Shown piece after piece: positions 8,493 through 16,175 of a DNA stretch of 28,066 nt. A program made the position numbers and the translations under genes. Under the pieces are notes generated by a model that saw nothing but the letters and a program-made list of their open reading frames with translations, had not been told where the DNA came from and ran no database searches. The stretch is taken from positions 549-28,614 of the forward strand of contig DDSO01000147.1 in assembly GCA_002343425.1 (NCBI GenBank), in the 5' to 3' direction. Each line of letters opens with the position of its first letter. Within the stretch, counting starts at the first letter, position 1. This stretch comes from Brevundimonas sp. UBA2388 (lineage in GTDB: Bacteria > Pseudomonadota > Alphaproteobacteria > Caulobacterales > Caulobacteraceae).

Positions 8493-8798
8493 ATGCACCG
8501 GATAATCACCGCGCTCGCGGGCGCAATGGCGTTGGGCGCGTGCGCCACCGCTGAAACGCACCGGATCGACTTTCTCAACCAGCCCGTTGAGGTCGCGGTC
8601 GCCCGCTACGGGCAGCCTGATACCGTTCTGGATATGCCGGACGGCCGCCGCCAGTACCAGTGGCGCAAGCCGCGCACTGACATGGTCGGCCAGCAGATTA
8701 TCCGGGAGACCTGCCGGCACACGATCTATGCGCGATGGAATGAGTCGGCCAATGACTGGATCCTCCAGAGCCGGAAGCCCACCCGCACCTGTCCCTGA
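8493..8798 (+). CDS. Small predicted lipoprotein of unknown function
   Basis: A 101-residue protein. The ATG at 8493 is preceded by a good Shine-Dalgarno (GGGAGG, 7-base spacing). The frame is open a little upstream (GTG at 8463), but the ATG yields a clean lipoprotein signal peptide with lipobox L14-G-A-C17, so the mature protein should be lipid-anchored from C17. The mature part contains QPVEVAVARYGQPDTVLDMPDGRRQYQWR, reminiscent of small outer-membrane assembly lipoproteins, and two further cysteines (in ETCRHT and RTCP) that could pair in the periplasm. I do not recognise a named family. It follows the PdeA-like gene by 86 bases and is convergent with yqgE. Confidence 0.8.
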   Translation: MHRIITALAGAMALGACATAETHRIDFLNQPVEVAVARYGQPDTVLDMPDGRRQYQWRKPRTDMVGQQIIRETCRHTIYARWNESANDWILQSRKPTRTCP

Positions 8799-8820
8799 AG
8801 CGAGCCGTGACGGGCCGAAA

Positions 8821-8866
8821 TGCGATCATCGTCTGAGAGCTGAAGCTCTGCTGGCGTTTGATCGCA
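8821..8866. terminator. Nested dyad between convergent genes, possible bidirectional terminator
   Basis: Outer arms TGCGATCA (8821-8828) and TGATCGCA (8859-8866) are perfect complements. Inside them AGAGC (8836-8840) and GCTCT (8845-8849) form a second stem with loop TGAA. The element sits between the lipoprotein stop (8798) and the yqgE stop (8878), where a two-way terminator would be useful. There is no clear T tract, so the assignment is tentative. Confidence 0.4.
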
Positions 8867-8877
8867 GGTCCGCCCCC

Positions 8878-9447
8878 TTAAGCCCGCCCGCTCTGCCCTG
8901 ACAGCTGCGCCGGATCGACCCCCAGTCCCGCCAGCGCCTTGGCCCACTTCCCGTCATAGTCGACGTCGAAGATCAGCTCCGGATCGGCGTCGGCGGTCAG
9001 CCAGACGTTCTCGCCCAGCTCATCCTCCAACTGGCCCTCGCCCCAGCCGGCATAGCCCAGCAGCAGCACCGAACGGTTCGGCCCCGACGCCGGGTCCACC
9101 ATGGCCAGCAACGCCTCGCGCGTGCCGGTCATGGCCAGACCCTCGGCGAAGGCCACCGAGGCGTCGTCGATCAGCCAGTCGTCGGTGTGCAGGACAAAGC
9201 CGCGCTCACGCTCCACAGGCCCGCCGATCAGCACCTGCCGGCCGGCGGCGGTCTCCGGCGCCTCGGTCTTCAGCTTGTCGAGCACCTTCTTCAGGTTCAC
9301 GCCCGGCGCCGGCCGGTCCAGCCGCAGGCCCATGGCGTGGTCCGGCCGGTGGGCGCAGATCAGGATCACCGCATGCTCGAACCGGCTGTCGCTGATGCCC
9401 GGCATGGCCACCAGAAGCCGCCCGACCAAGGATTGGAAATCGTCCAT
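8878..9447 (-). CDS. yqgE: YqgE/UPF0301 (AlgH) family protein
   Basis: A 189-residue protein of the YqgE/AlgH family, whose function is not established. Family blocks seen are SLVGRLLVAMPGISDSRFEHAVILICAH at the N-terminus, AMGLRLDRPA, IGGPVERERGFVLHTDDW, LLLGYAGWGEGQLEDELGENVWL and FDVDYDGKWAKALAGLGVDPAQLSGQSGRA at the C-terminus. The frame stays open to a GTG at 9498, but the ATG at 9447 gives the normal start MDDFQSLVG and has AGGG just upstream. It is divergent from the peroxiredoxin gene, with 129 bases between the two starts, and convergent with the small lipoprotein. Confidence 0.93.
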   Translation of the reverse strand: MDDFQSLVGRLLVAMPGISDSRFEHAVILICAHRPDHAMGLRLDRPAPGVNLKKVLDKLKTEAPETAAGRQVLIGGPVERERGFVLHTDDWLIDDASVAFAEGLAMTGTREALLAMVDPASGPNRSVLLLGYAGWGEGQLEDELGENVWLTADADPELIFDVDYDGKWAKALAGLGVDPAQLSGQSGRA

Positions 9448-9576
9448 GGCCCTATCATCGGGACGCCGGCCCGCGGACGCAAGGCGGCGGATCGACACGA
9501 TGTGGTTGGCGTCCCGCGCGGCAACGCCTATCTGGTCGGCAGCGTTACCTTCTCACCCCCACCCGGAGCCTGCCCC

Positions 9577-10062
9577 ATGACCGTCCAGATCGGCGACCGC
9601 ATCCCCTCGGCCAACCTGACCCGCGCCACCGACGACGGCCCCAAGCCCGTCACCACCGACGACATCTTCGCCGGCAAGACCGTGGCCCTGTTCGCCGTGC
9701 CCGGCGCCTTCACCCCGACCTGCTCGGCCCGTCACCTGCCGGGCTTCAAGGATCTGCGCGAGGAAATGACCGCCAAGGGCGTCGACACGATCGCCTGCCT
9801 CTCGGTCAATGACGCCTTCGTCATGGGCGCCTGGGCCGACAGCCAGGGCATCGGCAAGGACGAGATCCTGATGCTGGGCGACGGCAACGGCGACCTGACC
9901 CGTCAGCTGGGCCTGTCCATGGACGCCAAGGGCTTCGGCATGGGTGAGCGCTCGCAGCGCTACTCGATGATCGTCAAGGACGGCGTTGTCAGCCAGCTGA
10001 ACATCGAACAGCCGGGCGAATTCCGCGTCTCCTCGGCTGAGCATCTGCTCGCGCAGCTCTAG
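9577..10062 (+). CDS. Peroxiredoxin, Prx5 type
   Basis: A 161-residue thiol peroxidase that reduces hydrogen peroxide and alkyl hydroperoxides. The active-site motif is PGAFTPTCS with the peroxidatic cysteine at C49; the downstream block MGERSQRYSMIVKDGVV supplies the conserved arginine. A second cysteine (in TIACLSV) lies too early in the fold to be a sure resolving residue, so it may work as a 1-Cys enzyme reduced by glutathione or glutaredoxin. The ATG at 9577 gives the standard N-terminus. The frame is open upstream to 9187, but that part is the antisense of yqgE. It is followed immediately by the inverted repeat at 10072-10206. Confidence 0.94.
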   Translation: MTVQIGDRIPSANLTRATDDGPKPVTTDDIFAGKTVALFAVPGAFTPTCSARHLPGFKDLREEMTAKGVDTIACLSVNDAFVMGAWADSQGIGKDEILMLGDGNGDLTRQLGLSMDAKGFGMGERSQRYSMIVKDGVVSQLNIEQPGEFRVSSAEHLLAQL

Positions 10063-10071
10063 GGTTCTCCC

Positions 10072-10206
10072 CTACCGCTCATCCCCGCGAACGCGGGGAC
10101 CCAGTCCTTTCGCGAGGCAGGTTGCGTGGGATCAGCGTTCCAGAACAATCGGCCGCAACTGTCATCCACAGAACTGGGTCCCCGCGTTCGCGGGGATGAG
10201 CGGTAG
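10072..10206. repeat. REPIN-like element with perfect 34-bp inverted repeats
   Basis: Bases 10072-10105 are the exact reverse complement of 10173-10206, with a 67-base spacer. Each arm carries an internal palindrome, CCCCGCGAACGCGGGG, preceded on the outer side by TCAT. Two head-out REP-type palindromes around a short spacer is the layout of a REPIN. Left and right edges show no target duplication. The last base of the right arm is the first base of the vsr start codon, and the left arm begins 9 bases after the peroxiredoxin stop. Short reading frames across the element give the familiar repeat peptide WVPAFAGM and are not genes. Confidence 0.85.
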
Positions 10207-10655
10207 TGGGAACGGACCCCTTCACCCCCGAACAGCGCAGCGCCGTCATGCGCGCCGTGAAGGGCCGCGACACCACGCCTGAACTCGCCGTGCGCCGCAT
10301 CCTGCGCGCGGCGGGGATCGGTTACCGGCTGGGCGGCCGCGGCCTGCCGGGCCGGCCGGATCTGGTGATGCCGGGGCGGCGGGTGGCGGTCTTCGTGCAC
10401 GGCTGCTTCTGGCACGGCCATGACTGCGCCCGCGGCGCGCGCCAGCCCAAGACCAACGCGACCTACTGGACCGCCAAGATCGGTCGCAACCGCGCGCGCG
10501 ACGTCGCCACCCAAACGGTGCTGGAAGCCGCTGGATGGCGAGTGGTCACAGTCTGGGAGTGTCGTATGAAGGCTGACGATTTCAGCGAGGTCCTGGTCGC
10601 CGAGATCCGCGGTCAGGCCGCCACGGTTTCCGCCCCGGGGACCTCGTCCGCCTGA
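10206..10655 (+). CDS. vsr: Very short patch repair endonuclease (Vsr)
   Basis: Vsr nicks DNA 5' of a T-G mismatch formed by deamination of 5-methylcytosine. The 149-residue product shows the active-site D52 in GLPGRPDLVMP, and H65/H70/H72/C74 in HGCFWHGHDC with the second zinc cysteine in VVTVWEC, matching the E. coli enzyme almost position for position, so it should be active. The N-terminal FTPEQRSAVMRAVKGRDTTPELAVRR is typical. The start is GTG at 10206, sharing its G with the end of the upstream inverted repeat. The 3' end overlaps the convergent histidine kinase gene by 43 bases. No Dcm-type cytosine methylase is in the window, although Vsr usually sits next to one. Confidence 0.93.
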   Translation: MGTDPFTPEQRSAVMRAVKGRDTTPELAVRRILRAAGIGYRLGGRGLPGRPDLVMPGRRVAVFVHGCFWHGHDCARGARQPKTNATYWTAKIGRNRARDVATQTVLEAAGWRVVTVWECRMKADDFSEVLVAEIRGQAATVSAPGTSSA

Positions 10656-12715
10656 GCCATGGTCATCACATGGGTGATGGCGCCCAGCAGCATCGGCGGC
10701 GTGATCGGCTTGGGCACGAAATAGGTCATGCCGGCCTCGGTGCAGGCGGCGATGTCCTCGGCCGCCGTGTCGGCGGTGACGGCGATGATCGGCACGCCGA
10801 CGTTCGGTCCATCCCCCGCCCGGATGCGGCGCGTGGTTTCGCGACCGTCCAGCTCGGGCATCCGCACGTCCATGAAGATCAGGTCGAAGGCGGTGTTCTC
10901 GCAGATCTTCAGCGCCGCCATGCCGTCTGCGGCGGTCGAGATATCGCAGCCCAGGGGCTGCAGGATCAGCTGGATGGCGCGGCGGTTGATGTCGTGGTCA
11001 TCGACCACCAGCACCCGCATCGGCCGATCCTCGCCGTCTTCGCTGTCCTGGGCGACGGGCTCGGGCTGGAGCGTGACGGCGGTCTCCACCGACGCAACCG
11101 ACGGGCCCAGGATCCGGGCCGCGATGGCTTCCGCGGACAGGTCTTCAGGGACCGGGGCTTCCGCGATCGTGGGCGCGGTCGGCGCGGAGACGACGGGTCG
11201 TGATGTCGGCGTCAGCGACTGCGCGGCCGGGGTCGGGGTGGAGGAGCTGGTCATGCGGCCGGACAGGGCGCGGGCGACGGCGTCGCGGCTATCCTGGTCC
11301 AGCGCCCGGGGTGGGGCCTCGACGGCCTCGCCCTTCAACAGGGACAAGGCCAGGGTGAAGCTGGCGCCGGCGCCGGGGCTTGTCCGCACGGTCACCCGTC
11401 CGCCCATCAATTCCGCCAGCTGACGGCTGATGGCGAGGCCCAGGCCGGTGCCGCCGTGCTGGGCGCTGACGCCTGCCGTGGTCTGGTCGAAGGGGGTGAA
11501 CAGGCGCGCGACCTGATCCGCCGTCATGCCGGGCCCGGTGTCTTCCACGGTAATAAGCACCGCATGGCCGGCGGGTTCCTCGCTCCAGGCGTTGAGACGC
11601 AGGGTGATCGACCCCGTCTCGGTGAATTTCATGGCATTGGAGATCAGGTTGTTGAGCACCTGACGAACCCGCATCGGATCGCCCCGCACACCGGCCGGGA
11701 TCGACGCCGCGCCCTCGACCCGAAGCTTCAGCCCCTTGGCCCGGGCCGGTCCGCGCCACAGGCGCGTGGTCTGGTTCAGGAGCTCGCGCAGATTGAAGTC
11801 GACCTCGTCGACGGTCATGTGGCCGGCGTCCAGCTTGGCGTGATCCAGCAGGTCGTCGAGCATGGCCTTCATCATGAAGCCGGCGTCGGTGATCAGATGG
11901 GCCTGCGAGCGGGCCGCAGCGTCGGTCGCGCCCCGCTCCAGTTCCGCCGCGCCCGTCAGGATGGCGCTGATCGGGGTGCGCAGGTCGTGTCCGATCGCCG
12001 CGAGGAAGGCGCTGCGGCCGGCCATGATCCGCTCGGCCTGGGCCCGCTTTTCCTCGGCCTCGACCCGGGCAGCGCTTTCCGCCAGCCGGGCCTCGTTCAT
12101 CCGCTGCCAGGTCGACAGGCAGTAGGTAATGAAGACGCCGACCGCGATGGCGGCGGCCGTGACGAATCCCGGGGTGGCGCCATGCATCGCCATGAACACA
12201 GGCGTGGCCGCCAGATAGAGGAATTGGATCGAGGCGGTCATCAGCATGACCGAGGTCGAGCGCGGCGCGTTGATCACGGCATAGATGGCGCCGGCGGAGA
12301 GCAACATCACCGAGCAGATCCCGCCCATGGCGCCGCCCATCAGCCAGAGCGGCACTGACAGACTGCCGAAATAGGCGGCGTTGAGGCTCAGCATGGCCCA
12401 GCCGGCGACGCGGCGGACGCCCCGCAGCTTTTCGGCCTTGCCGCTGACGATCGGTGCGAACACCCACACGTCCAGCAGCTGGACGATGAAATAACCGATC
12501 ACCCAGGCGAAGCTCAGCGACCAGCCCAGCAGGGGGCTGAAGATCAGGGCGCTGGCCGAAGCCATGCCGAGCCGCTGCAGCAGCGCCTTGCGCCGCTGAC
12601 GGATCGCGCCGGCCCAGTCGCCGGGATCGGAGACGGACGCGGCGGCAGGCATGTCGGCTGTGGCTATCGCCATGCGGATCCCCGGAATGGACGTTTTCGC
12701 CCCGTCCGTGATCAT
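10613..12715 (-). CDS. Membrane-bound hybrid sensor histidine kinase with receiver domain
   Basis: A 700-residue hybrid kinase. About six hydrophobic segments between residues 50 and 205 form a membrane sensor without a recognised periplasmic ligand domain, followed by a short coiled coil (about 205-235). The HisKA H-box is IGHDLRTPIS with H243; the ATPase domain has the N box NNLISNAMKF, the G1 motif DTGPGM and the G2 motif GGTGLGLAI. A long Pro/Ala/Thr-rich linker (about 465-560) joins a receiver with D616 (FMDVRMPELDG) and K669 (VPKPI). The ATG at 12715 is taken; M15 (12673) is an alternative. It is 23 bases downstream of pyrD as the last gene of that operon. Stimulus and target are unknown. 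Confidence 0.9.
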   Translation of the reverse strand: MITDGAKTSIPGIRMAIATADMPAAASVSDPGDWAGAIRQRRKALLQRLGMASASALIFSPLLGWSLSFAWVIGYFIVQLLDVWVFAPIVSGKAEKLRGVRRVAGWAMLSLNAAYFGSLSVPLWLMGGAMGGICSVMLLSAGAIYAVINAPRSTSVMLMTASIQFLYLAATPVFMAMHGATPGFVTAAAIAVGVFITYCLSTWQRMNEARLAESAARVEAEEKRAQAERIMAGRSAFLAAIGHDLRTPISAILTGAAELERGATDAAARSQAHLITDAGFMMKAMLDDLLDHAKLDAGHMTVDEVDFNLRELLNQTTRLWRGPARAKGLKLRVEGAASIPAGVRGDPMRVRQVLNNLISNAMKFTETGSITLRLNAWSEEPAGHAVLITVEDTGPGMTADQVARLFTPFDQTTAGVSAQHGGTGLGLAISRQLAELMGGRVTVRTSPGAGASFTLALSLLKGEAVEAPPRALDQDSRDAVARALSGRMTSSSTPTPAAQSLTPTSRPVVSAPTAPTIAEAPVPEDLSAEAIAARILGPSVASVETAVTLQPEPVAQDSEDGEDRPMRVLVVDDHDINRRAIQLILQPLGCDISTAADGMAALKICENTAFDLIFMDVRMPELDGRETTRRIRAGDGPNVGVPIIAVTADTAAEDIAACTEAGMTYFVPKPITPPMLLGAITHVMTMAQADEVPGAETVAA

Positions 12716-12738
12716 GACCTGCTTGCCCTAACGCTCCG

Positions 12739-13776
12739 TCAACGGGCGGTCGAAACAGCCTCTGAGACTGTTGAAAACCCGTCGGATCGCAGGCGCGCGG
12801 CGAGGTCGCGCTTGATCCGCCCGATCAGTCCCGGCCCCTCAAAGATGAGGGCTGAATAGAGCTGGACGGCGGACGCTCCGGCCCGAATGCGGGCATAGGC
12901 TTCGGCTCCGCTGTCGATTCCGCCCGCCGCGATCAGGGGCAGGCGGCCGCCTCCGGCCTCGGCGGCGGCCCGCAGCGCGGCCCCGGCCCGCGCCTTCAGC
13001 GGCGCGCCGGACAGACCGCCGGCCTCATCCCGGTCGCGCGCACGCAGGCTGTCGGGCCGGTCCAGGGTGGTATTCGACACGATCAGGGCGTTGATGCCGT
13101 GATCCAGACTCGCTTCGACAATCAGGGTGATTTCGGCCGACGTCAGGTCCGGTGCGATCTTCAGGAAGACCGGCGTCGGGTCCGTCCCGCGCGCCTCGGC
13201 CAGCCGGCCCAGCAGGTCGTCCAGCGCGGCCCGGCCCTGCAGGGCGCGCAGGCCCGGCGTATTGGGCGAAGAGACATTGACGGTCACATAGTCGGCCAGA
13301 CCCTTCAGCCGGATCAGGCCCGCGACATAGTCCGCCGCCTTGTCTTCCGTGTCCTTGTTGGCCCCCAGATTGGCGCCCACGACGGCGCTGCGGGGGCGAT
13401 CCGCCAGCCGGGCGGCGAAGGCCTCCAGACCGGCGTTGTTGAACCCCATCCGGTTGATGATGGCGCGGTCCTCGCTCAGCCGGAACAGGCGCGGTTTCGG
13501 ATTGCCGGGTTGGGCCAGCGGGGTGACAGAGCCGCATTCCAGAAAGCCGAAGCCCAGTCGCGACAGGCCGTGCAGGGCCTCGCCGTTCTTGTCCAGACCG
13601 GCGGCCAGCCCGACCGGATTGGGCAGGGACAGCCCGGCCACGGTGGTCGCGAGAATGGGGTCGTCGGCGCGCGCCGCCGGCAAGGGCGCCAGCTGCAGGG
13701 CCCGGATCGCGAGGCCGTGGGCGGTCTCCGGATCCAGCGTCCGAAGCAGGGCCGCGCCGATATCGGTCACGGCCAT
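12739..13776 (-). CDS. pyrD: Dihydroorotate dehydrogenase, class 2 (quinone-dependent)
   Basis: This enzyme oxidises dihydroorotate to orotate in pyrimidine synthesis, passing electrons through FMN to the quinone pool at the inner membrane. The 345-residue length and the N-terminal helical extension mark class 2. Motifs seen are GLAAGLDKNGEAL, FLECGSVTPLAQPGNPKPRLFR, NRMGFNN, the catalytic-serine loop N167-V-S-S170-PNTPGLR, and IAAGGIDSG with ASAVQLYSALIFEGP at the phosphate-binding end. It overlaps the upstream DUF952 gene by 10 bases and is followed after 23 bases by the hybrid kinase. Confidence 0.96.
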   Translation of the reverse strand: MAVTDIGAALLRTLDPETAHGLAIRALQLAPLPAARADDPILATTVAGLSLPNPVGLAAGLDKNGEALHGLSRLGFGFLECGSVTPLAQPGNPKPRLFRLSEDRAIINRMGFNNAGLEAFAARLADRPRSAVVGANLGANKDTEDKAADYVAGLIRLKGLADYVTVNVSSPNTPGLRALQGRAALDDLLGRLAEARGTDPTPVFLKIAPDLTSAEITLIVEASLDHGINALIVSNTTLDRPDSLRARDRDEAGGLSGAPLKARAGAALRAAAEAGGGRLPLIAAGGIDSGAEAYARIRAGASAVQLYSALIFEGPGLIGRIKRDLAARLRSDGFSTVSEAVSTAR

Positions 13777-14123
13777 CCGACAGCCCCATCATCGAAGCGC
13801 ATGACGCCCTCCGCATCGACCGACAGGCCACGCTGCGGCGCATCGGCGCTGGCAGGCAGGGGAGCGAACAGGTGCGGGAACAGGTCCCCGCCGCGTGACG
13901 CCTCCCATTTCAGCGCCTCCCCCAGCGGCGCCAGCGTCACCTCGACCAGCACCAGACCGGTCTTCCCCGCATAGTGCCGCCGCGCCGTCTCGGCCAACTG
14001 GGCCGCCGTCGACATATGGATGTAGCCGTCGGCCAGATCGACCGCCGACCCTGCATAGGCGCCCGCGGCGACCGCCGCTTCCCACTCGGCCCGGTCGACC
14101 AGCTTGTAGGCGAGCTCGCTCAT
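13767..14123 (-). CDS. DUF952 domain protein
   Basis: A 118-residue soluble protein that matches the DUF952 pattern: an N-terminal YKLVDRAEWEAA, the block DLADGYIHMSTAAQLAETARRHYAG and the segment LKWEASRGGDLFPHLFAPLP. The biochemical role of DUF952 is not known. The gene overlaps the phosphatase gene upstream by 4 bases and pyrD downstream by 10 bases, so it is translated within the same operon. Nothing in the sequence links it mechanistically to pyrimidine synthesis. Confidence 0.87.
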   Translation of the reverse strand: MSELAYKLVDRAEWEAAVAAGAYAGSAVDLADGYIHMSTAAQLAETARRHYAGKTGLVLVEVTLAPLGEALKWEASRGGDLFPHLFAPLPASADAPQRGLSVDAEGVMRFDDGAVGWP

Positions 14124-14623
14124 TCGCCGCCCAGATCGCGCGGCTGGATGAAGCCCTCCAGGGTGCAGCGTCCGGCCACGTCCACGGTGAAGATCGCCGC
14201 GGCTCCCGGCGGAAAGCCGCCACTCATCCGGTCGAGAATGGCGGGCGAGGCCGCACTCTCGACCAGATACTCCACCGCCAGCACATGGATGCCCGGATTG
14301 TGGGCCACGACCATCAGGCAGCCGGCCTCGTCCTCTCCCGCTTCCACGAAGCGGCGCAGGGTTTCGGAGCCGCCGTTGTAGAGGGGCTCGTCCTCGCGCA
14401 CCTGCACATCGCCGAAGGCGTCATGCAGCAGGTCCCAGGTCTGGCGCGTGCGGGCGGCGGGCGAGACCAGCGCCAGATCGGGACGCATGCCGCGCCCGGC
14501 CAGCGCCCGACCCATGGCGGCGGCATCCTTGCGGCCCCGCGGCGACAGCAGGCGGTCGCGGTCCCGACCGGAACCGGCCGCCCGTTCCGCCTCGGCATGA
14601 CGCATCAGGATCAGTCGTTGCAT
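14120..14623 (-). CDS. SixA-like histidine phosphatase
   Basis: A 167-residue histidine-phosphatase-superfamily protein. The catalytic RHAEAE motif is at residues 7-12 (LILMRHAEAE), followed by LLSPRGRKDAAAMG, the second conserved block VSPAARTRQTWDLL and the second catalytic histidine in VVAHNPGI. It is closest in pattern to SixA, which in E. coli dephosphorylates histidine phosphotransfer domains. The open frame extends to 14665, but the ATG at 14623 gives the expected start five residues before the active site. It lies in the same operon as a hybrid histidine kinase, so a phospho-relay role is conceivable, but this is inference. Confidence 0.88.
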   Translation of the reverse strand: MQRLILMRHAEAERAAGSGRDRDRLLSPRGRKDAAAMGRALAGRGMRPDLALVSPAARTRQTWDLLHDAFGDVQVREDEPLYNGGSETLRRFVEAGEDEAGCLMVVAHNPGIHVLAVEYLVESAASPAILDRMSGGFPPGAAAIFTVDVAGRCTLEGFIQPRDLGGE

Positions 14624-14633
14624 GGGCAGGGCT

Positions 14634-15407
14634 TTAAGGGCGTTCGCCGCTTCCCGCCAGATCATCCCCGGCCAGATCGCGCGAGGATCGTGACGCCGGC
14701 TGCGGCTGCAGGGCAGGCGTCATCACCGGCGCCGTGGCCACCGCCCCCCCCGGCCGGATACGGGCATAGGCCTGCCGCGTCGCCTCCAGCAGGATGACGC
14801 CCGCCGCGCCGGGCATGACCCGCTTGCCGATCTGTTCGAAACCGTCGGCCAGCGGCAGCAGGGGCGCCCACGGTGGCACATACAGGGTCTGGGACCAGGC
14901 CGTGGGCTCCAGTCCCGCGCCGCGCACCAGCCGCTCAAGCTGGCGGCGGGTGAAGGGCCGTCCGTGACCGAAGGGCGTGCTCTCGGCCCGCGCCCACAGT
15001 CCGCCGCGCGCCGCCGCCACCAGGATGATCCGCCCGGCCGGCGACAGGGCGCGCACCGCCTCGTTCATCAGTCCCTGGGCGTCGTCCGCCTCTTCCAGGG
15101 CGTGGATCAGCAGGATGCGGTCGAACGAACCGGCGGCGAACGGCAGGCGGCGATCGTCGACCAGCAGGCTGCGGTTCTTGCCGACCGAGGGCCAGGGCTC
15201 GACGCCCTGGCCGCCCGGCATGGCCGCGATCACGCGCCGGGCCCCGACGAAGGCCTCCAGCCAGGGCGTAGCGTAGCCGATGCCGAGAACGTCGCTGTTG
15301 GTTGCTTCCCCCCAGGCGTCCTCGAGCCGTCGCGCCAGCAGCCGCCGCGCCAGGGCGCCGGTGGGCTCGCCGTAGAAGGTCCGGAGTTCCTCGATACTGC
15401 GCCGCAT
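14634..15407 (-). CDS. Class I SAM-dependent methyltransferase, substrate unknown
   Basis: A 257-residue protein with a Rossmann-type methyltransferase core: a motif-I-like DVLGIGYATPWL, then LLVDDRRLPFAAGSFDRILLIHALEEADDAQGLMNEAVRALSPAGRIILV, the typical post-I to motif III run of ubiquinone/menaquinone-type methyltransferases. The C-terminal 100 residues (WSQTLYVPPWAPLLPLADGFEQIGKRVMPGAAGVILLEATRQ) are conserved in alphaproteobacterial homologues next to gloB as I remember them. The ATG at 15407 is chosen because the longer frame (to 15965) runs antisense into gloB. It is the first gene of the minus-strand operon ending with the hybrid kinase, and its start is 45 bases from the divergent gloB start. 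Confidence 0.88.
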   Translation of the reverse strand: MRRSIEELRTFYGEPTGALARRLLARRLEDAWGEATNSDVLGIGYATPWLEAFVGARRVIAAMPGGQGVEPWPSVGKNRSLLVDDRRLPFAAGSFDRILLIHALEEADDAQGLMNEAVRALSPAGRIILVAAARGGLWARAESTPFGHGRPFTRRQLERLVRGAGLEPTAWSQTLYVPPWAPLLPLADGFEQIGKRVMPGAAGVILLEATRQAYARIRPGGAVATAPVMTPALQPQPASRSSRDLAGDDLAGSGERP

Positions 15408-15452
15408 CCTGCCACCATAGGCCGCGTCGGGGGCGGCTGCTAGAAGACCCGC

Positions 15453-16175
15453 ATGACCCTCGACGTGCGCCTCTTCCCCTGTCTCAACGACAACTACGGC
15501 TTTCTGGTTCGGGATCCGGAGACCGGGACCGTCGCCACGATCGACACGCCCGATGCGGACGCCATTCTGGCCGATCTGGAGCGCAGCAGCTGGGGCCGGC
15601 TGGACCTGATCCTCAACACCCACTGGCACCCCGACCATACCCAGGGCAACGCCCGGCTGAAGGCCGACACGGGCTGCGAGATCGTCGGACCGGAGGAGGT
15701 GCGCAAGGCCGCGCCGATCGACCGGATCGTGGCGGGCGGCGACACGGTCATGCTGGGCGCGACAGTGCTGGAAGTGACCGACGCGCCCGGCCACACGCTG
15801 GGCCACATCGTCTATCGCTCGTCCGCCGACGCCCAGGCCTTCGTCGGCGACGTGCTCTTCACCCTGGGCTGCGGACGGCTGTTCGAGGGGACGCCGTTGC
15901 AGATGTGGAACAGTCTCCAGGCGCTGGCGAGCTGGCCGGAAGAGACCGTCATCTGGTGCGCCCACGAATACACCGCCGCCAACGCCCGCTTCGCGCTCAG
16001 CGTCGACGACCGGCCCGAAATGGCGGCGCGGGCGGCGGAAATTTTCGCGATGCGTGAGCGCGGCGAGGCGACCGTTCCGACGACCGTTGGCGCGGAAAAG
16101 GCTTTCAATCCGTTCCTGCGGGCCAGCGACGCGGCGGCCTTCGCGGCCGTGCGGGCCGCCAAGGACGTCTTCTAG
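15453..16175 (+). CDS. gloB: Hydroxyacylglutathione hydrolase (glyoxalase II)
   Basis: Glyoxalase II hydrolyses S-lactoylglutathione to lactate and glutathione in methylglyoxal detoxification. The 240-residue protein has the metallo-beta-lactamase metal motif H57-W-H59-P-D61-H62 in LNTHWHPDHTQGN, the histidine of DAPGHTLGHI, the aspartate of FVGDVLF, the family block GCGRLFEGTPLQMWNSL, the CAHEYT histidine, and the C-terminal NPFLR typical of glyoxalase II. Its stop shares the four bases CTAG with the stop of the convergent gene at 16172. It fits with gshA elsewhere in the window: both depend on glutathione metabolism. Confidence 0.95.
   Translation: MTLDVRLFPCLNDNYGFLVRDPETGTVATIDTPDADAILADLERSSWGRLDLILNTHWHPDHTQGNARLKADTGCEIVGPEEVRKAAPIDRIVAGGDTVMLGATVLEVTDAPGHTLGHIVYRSSADAQAFVGDVLFTLGCGRLFEGTPLQMWNSLQALASWPEETVIWCAHEYTAANARFALSVDDRPEMAARAAEIFAMRERGEATVPTTVGAEKAFNPFLRASDAAAFAAVRAAKDVF

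Noticed and set aside
9459..9516. 9-bp inverted repeat CGGGACGCC / GGCGTCCCG between yqgE and the peroxiredoxin gene, considered as a redox-regulator operator
   Set aside because: The half-sites are 40 bases apart and do not match any operator I can name; in GC-rich DNA this is weak evidence.
10059..10514. Minus-strand frame across the inverted repeat and vsr
   Set aside because: The translation contains the repeat-derived peptide WVPAFAGM known from spurious frames over intergenic repeats, and the rest is antisense to vsr.
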